Below, piece after piece: positions 1 through 6,062 of a stretch of 6,935 bases of DNA. Made by a program: the position numbers and the translations under genes. The notes beneath the pieces were generated by a model. That model was not told the origin of the DNA. It did no database searches and saw nothing but the letters and a program-made list of their open reading frames with translations. Each line of letters begins with the position of its first letter. Position 1 is the first letter of the stretch. Source of the DNA: an uncultured Anaerosacchariphilus sp. (GTDB lineage Bacteria > Bacillota > Clostridia > Lachnospirales > Lachnospiraceae). The stretch is taken from the NCBI GenBank assembly GCA_934402125.1, contig CAKRTY010000081.1:1-6935 (forward strand), written 5' to 3'.

Positions 1-526
1 CAAGGGGATAACGGATTCCCTCGAACAGCTCTCTCCGGTACAGCTTGTTCCAGGCCACTACGAAATAGGCACCGTCGGGAAAATAGAGATTCGCCAGCAT
101 CTCCCGACCTGTATACACGCGCGTCTCCCCGGTTCCATGCTCCGGGATTTTCTCGCCCCGCACGTACTCCCAGCGGCAGACGCTCAGATCGCTGCCGGTA
201 CGCTCGCAGGCCTCCAAAAGCCTTTCCAGAAAATCCGGCGCCAGATAATCATCGGAATCCACAAAGGCCAGCCACTGACCCTTCGCTACATCGATCCCAG
301 CGTTTCGCGCCCCGGACAGGCCCTTATTTTCCTGATGAAGGACTCTTACCCGGGCGTCCTGTCTGGCGTATTCGTCGCAGATGGCCGGACAGTTATCCGG
401 CGAACCGTCGTCCACCAGAAGGATTTCCGTATTCCGGTAGGTCTGATCCAGTACCGAATCCACACAGCGGCACAGGTACTCCTCCACGTTATAAACAGGA
501 ATAATTACTGATATCAAATCATGCAT
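1..526 (-). CDS. Family 2 glycosyltransferase, second copy (3' end cut by window edge)
   Basis: Transfers a sugar from a nucleotide-activated donor to a growing glycan on the cytoplasmic side; donor and acceptor cannot be told from the sequence. The frame was read by hand from the ATG at 526-524 and stays open to base 2, giving 175 residues without a stop. Its GT-A fold signatures are ISVIIPVYN (residues 5-13), the nucleotide-binding LVDDGSPD (37-44), the GLSGARNAG stretch (69-77), the metal-binding DSDD (90-93), and AWNKLYRREL (158-167), typical of Firmicute GT2 enzymes. The acidic Glu-Asp motif expected next lies beyond the window. The start overlaps the stop of the upstream glycosyltransferase gene by 8 nt (519-526), which suggests translational coupling; an AGGAG (537-541) sits 10 nt ahead. 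The other nearby ATG (522-520) runs into TGA at once. The family call is firm; the substrate is unknown. Confidence 0.93.
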   Translation of the reverse strand, partial: MHDLISVIIPVYNVEEYLCRCVDSVLDQTYRNTEILLVDDGSPDNCPAICDEYARQDARVRVLHQENKGLSGARNAGIDVAKGQWLAFVDSDDYLAPDFLERLLEACERTGSDLSVCRWEYVRGEKIPEHGTGETRVYTGREMLANLYFPDGAYFVVAWNKLYRRELFEGIRYPL

Positions 527-1526
527 CTTCCGATTTCTCCTCTTCTTCTGCGGCCTGCCTTGCCCTCACCAGCAGGGCGCGGAGCTCACAGAGCTGGTAG
601 GTCAGCCATTTCCAGCCTCTGCGCATACAGAAATGAATCACCCGGTAATCCAGCGCCTTCAGCGCCGCATTGACTCCGGCCTCCCGAAGCTCCCCGTCCC
701 GGCAATAGCCGCCGATTACCTCCAGCTTTTCCTTTTTCGTCTTCTCCCTGTCGAAGGGAAGCCCCTCCACATCGTCCAGCACGTCCTGAAGGAGTCTGGC
801 GTTGATCACGCCGCTCTCGTCCGGATGCCCCGCCAGCTCCTGATAGAAGCTGCCGGTCTCCCGCCAGATACGCTTTGCCAGAGCCAGACGGTCCGTCCGT
901 TTCCGGGAGGACAGACTGGTTCCCGTCTCGTCCTGGATATAATGGCACAGTGCCGCCTTCACAATGGCAATTCCGTTGGCCCTTCTCATATAATCCAGAT
1001 TAAACAGCAGATCCTCTCCAAGGCTTAAGGACTCGTCAAAGCGGCCTGCCAGCTCTCGTTTATACAGCTTATTCCAGGGCATGTTTAAGAAGCCCTGTCC
1101 GTAAAGCGCCAGGAAATTTTCTTCCCCGTTTTGCCCCGGCACCTCCGGAATTCGGATGATATCTCTCCCCTGATAATGATGGTGGAAACCGCAGATCGCC
1201 ATATCGTCCTCGCCGATCCCTATCAGCAGCTTTTCCACCATATCCGGCTCCACATAGTCGTCGCTGTCCGCAAAGAGCAGATACTCTCCCCTGGCCGCCC
1301 GGATTCCCGCATTTCGCGCCGAGGATACGCCTCCGTTTTCCTTATGAAGCACCCGGATTCCCGCATATTTCCCTGCCAGCTCGTCACAAAGCGCTCCGGA
1401 TCCGTCCGGGGAGCCGTCGTCCACCAGAATCAGCTCCAGATCCTTCGCCGTCTGCGCCTGCAGACTCTCCACACAGCGCAGCAGCATATCCCTGCTTTTA
1501 TATACCGGTACAATCACACTTACCAT
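519..1526 (-). CDS. Family 2 glycosyltransferase (GT-A fold), complete
   Basis: Cytoplasmic sugar transferase, probably assembling a surface-polysaccharide repeat unit. It is 335 residues, a normal length for EpsH/EpsJ-like GT2 proteins. Visible motifs are VSVIVPVYK (2-10), LVDDGSPD (34-41), GGVSSARNAG (65-74), the metal-binding DSDD (87-90), PWNKLYKREL (150-159) and GEDLLFNL (170-177), whose acidic pair is the usual catalytic or acceptor-site motif. The catalytic set is therefore complete. Residues 200-325 form a helical C-terminal extension with basic and amphipathic stretches (MRRGWKWLTYQL, 301-312) that may rest on the membrane. The protein ends in an acidic tail (EEEEKSEDA). The ATG at 1526 follows an AGGAG (1534-1538) that overlaps the flippase TAG stop, a typical coupled start. 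It is a paralogue of the next gene, sharing all motifs but otherwise diverged. The donor sugar cannot be predicted. Confidence 0.95.
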   Translation of the reverse strand: MVSVIVPVYKSRDMLLRCVESLQAQTAKDLELILVDDGSPDGSGALCDELAGKYAGIRVLHKENGGVSSARNAGIRAARGEYLLFADSDDYVEPDMVEKLLIGIGEDDMAICGFHHHYQGRDIIRIPEVPGQNGEENFLALYGQGFLNMPWNKLYKRELAGRFDESLSLGEDLLFNLDYMRRANGIAIVKAALCHYIQDETGTSLSSRKRTDRLALAKRIWRETGSFYQELAGHPDESGVINARLLQDVLDDVEGLPFDREKTKKEKLEVIGGYCRDGELREAGVNAALKALDYRVIHFCMRRGWKWLTYQLCELRALLVRARQAAEEEEKSEDA

Positions 1527-1533
1527 ATTTTTA

Positions 1534-1538
1534 CTCCT
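1534..1538 (-). promoter_or_regulatory. Ribosome binding site overlapping the flippase stop codon
   Basis: The message reads TAGGAGTAAAAATATG: the flippase TAG stop (1539-1537) is part of the AGGAG that serves the glycosyltransferase ATG at 1526, with 7 nt of spacing. Sharing these bases implies coupled translation of flippase and glycosyltransferase and leaves no room for a promoter or terminator between them. Confidence 0.75.
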
Positions 1539-3063
1539 AATGTTTTACCAGCCTGCTGCGGACCTTCTCCAGCACCATCTGTCGTTCGCCCTTTCGCAGT
1601 ACCACAAAGAAGTTTACAAGCAGCGCCAGAATGCCCGCCGCGATTCCCACGCCGAACAGCTTGATCCAGCCGTCGATATTGAGAAACAGTTCAAAGGGCA
1701 GCACCACCAGACAAATGACGCCGATGGATACCAGACCCATGAAAATATCGCCGTAGAAGGTGTACCATTTCACCTTCAGACAATGGGCCGCGTAAAGCGG
1801 CGTAAAAATCAGGTTCCGCAGGATACCGTAGACCATGCTGACGCCCACGATGGCATACATACCGAGATCGGTGGTCTCCAGCAGCACAAATACCGTTGCC
1901 ACCGTCAGCACGCCGCTTCCCACGATGACCATGGAATTCACCTTCACCCGCTTGGTAATCAGGAACACGTGGTACAGCACCTGGATGCTGGCGCTGACAA
2001 AAAGCGTCCCCACATTCAGAAGCGCCAGGATATAAAGCTCTTGCGGGTTCTGGGTCTTCCCCACCCACAGGGCGAAAAAGCTTTTGCCAAAGACCGTCAG
2101 GAAGGCAATCGGAATACTGATGATAAAAATCATGATCCGGTCGGCGCTGGCTATGATCTCCAGCAGCTGCTCCTTGTCCTCCTTCGCGTAGGCAATGGTC
2201 ATCTGGGGATTGAAAACTCCTGCGATGGTTCCCATCAGATTGGAAATTACTTCCGGAATCTGGGTGGAAATAGAAATCGTCGTCATAGCCGCCGAGCTGA
2301 CCATAATGTTGGCAATGGAGGTATTCAGTCCGTCCAGCAGAAGCTGTCCCAGGCGGGTTACGGAATTCCAGGCCCCCAGGGAAACCAGCTCCCAAATCTT
2401 GCCCCAGCGGAAATCCCGCAGCCGGATCTTCATATCCGGCAGAAGCTTTCTGGTAAAGGTCAGGTTCGCAACAGCCTGAATGACCGTAGAGCAGACGGAG
2501 GCGCAGCCCACATAAAACAGATAGGGCTTAAAAAATAGATAGCAGACGGACAGCACCGCAAGGCGGGTCAGCTCGCCGAGAATCGTGGAAATAGAGCTTA
2601 ACTCCAGACGATCCTTACTGTAGGAGGCCACGCTGAATACGGAGGTAACGATGCTGATCAGGAAGTTCAGGAAAATAAAGAAAAACAGCATCTGAATATC
2701 CGTCAGACTGGCCGCCTCGGGAATCTGGAAAATTCTTCCCACATACATGACCACGAACAGCGCCGGGAACATGAACACGACCGCCATCAGCACATTGGCA
2801 AAGAACACGGAGGAAAAATACTCCTCCGCCTCCTGCTGCTCATTCCGGTGAATCCGGATGGTGATGAACCGGCTGGCCATGGTGTTCAGCGCCGATACAA
2901 TAATCTGGGCCGCCGATACAAATTTATTGGCGATATCCGTAAAGCCATAGGCATTGGGTATCATAGACTCGATGACCGGCACCAGAATAAAGCCCAGAAG
3001 CATATTTACGCCAAAGGCCAGAAGCTGGGCCGTCATATTGATTGCAACTCGTTTTTTATTCAT
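1537..3063 (-). CDS. Wzx-like polysaccharide flippase (MOP/MATE superfamily)
   Basis: Integral membrane protein that probably moves a lipid-linked oligosaccharide from the inner to the outer leaflet. It is 508 residues, usual for the family. Hydrophobic segments run along its length, with clear ones near 10-33, 87-108, 124-146, 163-180, 308-328, 342-366, 376-396, 400-420, 436-460 and 466-488. This fits the 12-14 spans of Wzx/RfbX proteins. Family-like features are the N-terminal MNKKRVAINMTAQLL followed by AYGF (38-41), MASRFITIRIHRNE (62-75), and AWNSVTRLGQLLLDG (231-245), the domain-interface helix common in oligosaccharide flippases. The ATG at 3063 lies 13 nt after the DUF2142 gene, with AAGGA (3071-3075) 7 nt ahead. 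A generic MATE drug exporter is possible but unlikely beside two glycosyltransferases. The transported glycan is unknown. Confidence 0.92.
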   Translation of the reverse strand: MNKKRVAINMTAQLLAFGVNMLLGFILVPVIESMIPNAYGFTDIANKFVSAAQIIVSALNTMASRFITIRIHRNEQQEAEEYFSSVFFANVLMAVVFMFPALFVVMYVGRIFQIPEAASLTDIQMLFFFIFLNFLISIVTSVFSVASYSKDRLELSSISTILGELTRLAVLSVCYLFFKPYLFYVGCASVCSTVIQAVANLTFTRKLLPDMKIRLRDFRWGKIWELVSLGAWNSVTRLGQLLLDGLNTSIANIMVSSAAMTTISISTQIPEVISNLMGTIAGVFNPQMTIAYAKEDKEQLLEIIASADRIMIFIISIPIAFLTVFGKSFFALWVGKTQNPQELYILALLNVGTLFVSASIQVLYHVFLITKRVKVNSMVIVGSGVLTVATVFVLLETTDLGMYAIVGVSMVYGILRNLIFTPLYAAHCLKVKWYTFYGDIFMGLVSIGVICLVVLPFELFLNIDGWIKLFGVGIAAGILALLVNFFVVLRKGERQMVLEKVRSRLVKH

Positions 3064-3076
3064 ACCTTTATCCTTT

Positions 3077-5788
3077 TTACAAGATCAGTACTGCCTTGAT
3101 CAGATAGACGACCGTAAGCAGCTGTCCCACCAAACCTGCGTACAGCAGTCCCCGCTCCGCCGGGCGGTTCCAGGTGAGCCTTCCGTTGCGCAGTAGCAGA
3201 AGAAACGCCGGCATAAACGGAATGAAATACCGTCCCTGCACGCCTTCGATGGAGATGTGATCCCGGGGCGTCCAGGTCAGCAGCATACCTGCCAGGATGA
3301 TTCCCGCGCAGGCCGCGCATACCAGCCCAATCCACCATTTCTGTCCGGTTTTCACATACTGGGGCTCTCCCTGTACTCTCAGAGCCGATAAAATCAGCAG
3401 CAGCAGAAACAGCATGGGAATCACTTCGGAAATCTCGATCTCCACCCAGCCCATCTTCTGTCCCACCAGAGACATCAGATAGAAGGAGCTCTTGTCCGCT
3501 ACTGTATTGGCCAGCACCCGCACCAGCTCCAAAGGCTGGGTCAGAAAATACCCAAGTGTGTAACCAGCCGTTGTGGAAGATCCGACGGTAGCTGTGGCCT
3601 CGGTGGTGGTGGCGATGTAATTGACCGCCACGGTATTTTTATTCAGGAAGGCCAGCACCGGCAGCAGACACAGGGCCAGCATACAGAAATTCCGCACCCC
3701 GTTTCCGCCGAAGCGCTTTGCCGGAATCAGCAGGGCCAGCAGGGCGACGGGCAGATACACGCCGCTCTTTCCGTAGATTATCACGATACTTAAGATTCCC
3801 ATCACCAGGATATCCAGGGGCTTCACCGGTTCCTCCCGCCAGGTCAGGGAAATGCAGTAGCAGATATACAGGAAAATCACGCCGTTTATCACTGCGTCAT
3901 AGGAAAAGGAGGTACACTGCTGCAGATTCATGGGCAGAATCGCCAGCAGGAACAAGCTCGCCTTTCCGAAGGGCAGCTTTTTCATACCCAGATAAGTCAT
4001 CAGCGCAAAAAATAACAGACTGCACCAGCGGGCCAGCAGATACATGGGTACCGTACCCAGCTGCAAAAGCCTTGCCAGGGTCATGCCCAGCACCGCGGGA
4101 AGATACAGGATCATGGGGGCCTCCGTGGTAGAAGTAGCCTCCGCCTCCACCAGACGGCTATCCTTTACTCTGTCCAAAAGACCGTCATAAATATTTTTAT
4201 AATTTTCCAGGCTGGGCTCGGAGCTAAAGGTAAGCTCCGCGTCATCCGCCCGCTTATAGCACTTATTTTCGCCGGCTGATTCGATTCCCAGCAGCGTATT
4301 GGAATGCCGGTAGGTCATATCGATGTGATAGGACTCGTCCGGCGTCATATAGGGCGTAATCAGGAAATTATACAGGACGCCCAGACAGAGAATCGTAAAG
4401 AGGAACACCTTCTCTATCTTACATTTCCGCAGAAAGACCAGGTAATAAAAGCCCGCGCACATACATTCCGCAAACAGGAACATACCGAAGAAATATTTCT
4501 TCAGAAACAGGTTGAAATAGGTATGGGCATTCATGCTGAGCCGGCTGGCGCTTTCCTCACCGTTTACCAGCAGCGTATTTTCCGGGTAATACCCTTCGGG
4601 CGTCACAATCACCGACAGGCCGGAATCCAGAAGGCTGTCCGCAAAATGCAGCTTAATCTCATACGTATGTCCCCTGGTATCCTTCTGGGAATTGTCGAAA
4701 ATCAGTCCCATATACTGACCGTCCAGCAGGGACGCTCCGTCGATATCCGCCGCGCAGAGCAGGCTTCCCTGTTCGGACAGATCCCTGTCCTCGCCCTCTG
4801 CGGCCGCCTCCGTCACATCGTAGACCTCCGCGTGGATGCTTCCCTCGCCCGCGTAATCATCTTTCAGATCCAGGCGGACGCCCAGACCCACCAGTTCCGT
4901 CTCTTCCGTGGTATAATACTGAATCAGATCCTGACTGTCCTTTGTCACAGGCAGAAGCTGGTTGTTGTCCTTCATAACCACTTCCCGGTGGGTGCTGTTC
5001 ATGGCCTTCCGGATCTGTACGTCGTACACGTACAGGAACAAAAGAGCCGTAAGAAAGAGCAGAAGCCCCAGTCCCAGAAGCTTCCGGTGCTTCTGGGAAA
5101 AGGCCTTTATACCGGTTCCCATAGCCGCCAGCTTCTTTTTCAGGCCGCAAAGCTGCTTCTTTTCGGAAGCTGCGGTCTTCTTTCCTGCCACCAGGAAGAA
5201 CATGGCGCCCAGAAGCGCCAGCATCAGCGTCCCCAGGAACGGTTTCTTCACATAGTGGACCTGCGTCCGGTATACGGCGTTGAAAATCAGGTTCTTGTCC
5301 AGCTTCTGTCCATTTTCGTAGGAAGATCCTGCCGTCTCTGTCTCCGTATTCAGCCAGATACAGGGGCCATTTTCTACCTTTTCACCGGTAATCCGGATCT
5401 CCAGAGGCTGTCCCACCGGTTCCTGTTCAAACTCCACGCCCAGGAAACCCTCAGCTCCCAGATCCGCCAAATCATAGGAGGCGCTTGCAACAGGCTCCTC
5501 CATTCCGGCGTAGCAGGCGTCGATGTGAAGCCGGCCTTTGGTATAGACCCCCTCCTCATCTGCCGTAAAATAAAAAGAAAGCTGGCTTAACGCCTGTTCG
5601 TCCGGCAGGTATTCAAATCTCAGCTCTGTATCATCTGTAATTGCTTCTGTTTTCAGTTTTAAGGAAGGCTTCCCGATTCCCTCCAGCCCCCGGGATTCCA
5701 GTCTGTCATGGGGCATAGCGACAGACACGGCGAAATAGAGTATGCAGAATACTGCATACCCTATTGCCCATTTCTTCTTATTCTCCAA
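3077..5788 (-). CDS. DUF2142-type polytopic membrane protein with duplicated N-terminal ectodomain, TTG start
   Basis: 903 residues, long for a DUF2142 protein. The N-terminal half is span 1 (about 8-24), a beta-rich outside domain (40-178), span 2 (184-202), a basic cytoplasmic stretch with many Lys (204-236), span 3 (237-256), and a second, similar outside domain (262-425). The C-terminal half (about 432-903) has many spans and the family signatures: TPDESYH (482-488) just after a span, like the acidic first-loop motif of GT-C transferases, then SFSYDAVING (627-636) and GVQGRYFIPFMPAF (849-862). A Thr/Ala-rich outer loop lies at 725-743. I infer a GT-C-like lipid-linked sugar transferase or a glycan-modifying or polymerising enzyme acting outside; the biochemical role of DUF2142 is not established to my knowledge. 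The start is TTG (5788-5786): GGAGAG (5794-5799) sits 5 nt ahead, there is no other start in frame before a TGA upstream, and the next Met (residue 25) would remove span 1. It overlaps the HPr gene by 11 nt. Confidence 0.88.
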   Translation of the reverse strand: MENKKKWAIGYAVFCILYFAVSVAMPHDRLESRGLEGIGKPSLKLKTEAITDDTELRFEYLPDEQALSQLSFYFTADEEGVYTKGRLHIDACYAGMEEPVASASYDLADLGAEGFLGVEFEQEPVGQPLEIRITGEKVENGPCIWLNTETETAGSSYENGQKLDKNLIFNAVYRTQVHYVKKPFLGTLMLALLGAMFFLVAGKKTAASEKKQLCGLKKKLAAMGTGIKAFSQKHRKLLGLGLLLFLTALLFLYVYDVQIRKAMNSTHREVVMKDNNQLLPVTKDSQDLIQYYTTEETELVGLGVRLDLKDDYAGEGSIHAEVYDVTEAAAEGEDRDLSEQGSLLCAADIDGASLLDGQYMGLIFDNSQKDTRGHTYEIKLHFADSLLDSGLSVIVTPEGYYPENTLLVNGEESASRLSMNAHTYFNLFLKKYFFGMFLFAECMCAGFYYLVFLRKCKIEKVFLFTILCLGVLYNFLITPYMTPDESYHIDMTYRHSNTLLGIESAGENKCYKRADDAELTFSSEPSLENYKNIYDGLLDRVKDSRLVEAEATSTTEAPMILYLPAVLGMTLARLLQLGTVPMYLLARWCSLLFFALMTYLGMKKLPFGKASLFLLAILPMNLQQCTSFSYDAVINGVIFLYICYCISLTWREEPVKPLDILVMGILSIVIIYGKSGVYLPVALLALLIPAKRFGGNGVRNFCMLALCLLPVLAFLNKNTVAVNYIATTTEATATVGSSTTAGYTLGYFLTQPLELVRVLANTVADKSSFYLMSLVGQKMGWVEIEISEVIPMLFLLLLILSALRVQGEPQYVKTGQKWWIGLVCAACAGIILAGMLLTWTPRDHISIEGVQGRYFIPFMPAFLLLLRNGRLTWNRPAERGLLYAGLVGQLLTVVYLIKAVLIL
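5072..5098 (-). repeat. Inverted repeat with a perfect 10-bp stem inside the DUF2142 gene
   Basis: TCCCAGAAGC (5072-5081) and GCTTCTGGGA (5089-5098) are exact inverse complements around a 7-nt loop. It lies in the codons joining the cytoplasmic Lys-rich stretch to the third membrane span (residues 231-239). No U-run follows on the minus strand. A stem of this length can arise by chance in several kilobases, so only the structure, not a function, is claimed. Confidence 0.4.
5734..5765 (-). repeat. Long near-perfect stem-loop at the start of the DUF2142 coding region
   Basis: In the transcript the arm AAUAGGGUAUGCAG (5765-5752) pairs with CUGCAUACUCUAUU (5747-5734) around a UAUU loop (5751-5748). 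Thirteen pairs are Watson-Crick and one is G-U, giving a continuous 14-bp stem. It starts 12 nt after the HPr stop codon and 23 nt after the first base of the TTG start, and it covers codons 8-19 of the DUF2142 protein. The following RNA (UUCGCCGUGUC) has no U-run, so it is not a standard intrinsic terminator. It could mark the 3' boundary of a stabilised cdaR-HPr message, slow translation of the downstream gene, or be chance within coding constraint. The structure is read from the sequence; any function is inference. Confidence 0.6.
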
Positions 5789-6041
5789 GACCGCTCTCCA
5801 CTGCTTCCGTCATTGCTGCCAGCGCTTCCTTCTCGTCTGCGCCTTCACAATGAAATTCAATCTCATCTCCTGCTTTTACACACGCGCCCAGGACACTCAG
5901 TACACTTTTCGCATTGGCTGTCGTATTGCCAAAGCTGAAAGTAATGGCGGACCGGAACTGCATGGCCGTCTTGCAGAGGATTCCTGCCGGGCGCAGATGA
6001 AGACCTGTCGGATTCTGAATCGTTACTTTTTGACTTAACAT
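5778..6041 (-). CDS. HPr family phosphocarrier protein (ptsH-like)
   Basis: Small cytoplasmic protein of the sugar phosphotransferase system. HPr takes phosphate from enzyme I on His15 and passes it to the EIIA domains; in Firmicutes, HPr kinase also phosphorylates Ser46, giving the CcpA corepressor form. The 87-residue length is normal. The active site reads TGLHLRPAG (12-20) with His15, Arg17 and Pro18 in place, and AKSVLSVLG (44-52) puts Ser46 at the regulatory position. This makes it HPr rather than Crh, which has Gln15. Residue 16 is Leu rather than the Ala common in model HPr proteins. It ends GLGE, like the Bacillus subtilis protein. The ATG at 6041 follows GGGAGG (6051-6056) by 9 nt, and only 21 nt separate it from cdaR. 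No enzyme I gene is visible, so I cannot say whether it is the main HPr of the cell or an extra copy. Confidence 0.95.
   Translation of the reverse strand: MLSQKVTIQNPTGLHLRPAGILCKTAMQFRSAITFSFGNTTANAKSVLSVLGACVKAGDEIEFHCEGADEKEALAAMTEAVESGLGE
5794..5799 (-). promoter_or_regulatory. Ribosome binding site that fixes the TTG start of the DUF2142 gene
   Basis: The message reads GGAGAG, then 5 nt, then TTG. The site lies inside the last codons of the HPr gene, so ribosomes finishing HPr pass over it. It is the main reason for accepting a TTG start: in this frame the next stop upstream is a TGA about 20 nt away, with no ATG or GTG in between, and the next Met downstream would cut off the first membrane span. 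Confidence 0.65.
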
Positions 6042-6062
6042 AGCTGTCTACCTCCCGTTCTT

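Noticed and set aside
137..511. Plus-strand open frame of 124 codons near the left edge
   Set aside because: It is antisense to the partial glycosyltransferase whose motifs (VDDGSPD, DSDD, WNKLYRREL) are unmistakable on the minus strand.
405..1429. A 16-bp direct repeat shared by the two glycosyltransferase genes (405-420 and 1414-1429)
   Set aside because: It encodes the conserved LVDDG motif in both enzymes, so it reflects shared family sequence rather than a mobile or recombination repeat.
2421..2440. 7-bp inverted repeat GCCGGAT/ATCCGGC in the flippase gene
   Set aside because: Short stems with small loops are expected several times by chance in a window of this size; there is no U-run and no position of interest.
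1540..2538. Plus-strand open frame of 332 codons opposite the flippase gene
   Set aside because: Antisense shadow of the flippase: polar, His/Gln/Asp-rich translation without domain features, while the minus-strand frame gives a normal membrane protein.
4367..4372. TATAAT on the minus strand as a possible internal promoter for the downstream genes
   Set aside because: The hexamer at the right distance is CGATTC, far from TTGACA; the closest TTTACG is 21 nt away. It lies deep within a coding region.
4912..4917. TATAAT on the plus strand as a possible antisense promoter
   Set aside because: No acceptable -35 hexamer lies 16-18 nt upstream, and there is no plus-strand gene for it to serve.
4304..5590. 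Long plus-strand open frame of 428 codons opposite the DUF2142 gene
   Set aside because: It lies fully antisense to a gene with clear family motifs, its translation is rich in His, Gln and Arg with no recognisable domain, and no good ribosome binding site was noted. GC-rich third positions on the minus strand readily create such shadows.
5734..5765. Reading the stem-loop after HPr as an intrinsic terminator
   Set aside because: The stem is followed by UUCGCCGUGUC rather than a U-tract, and it lies inside the next coding region, so only other roles are considered.
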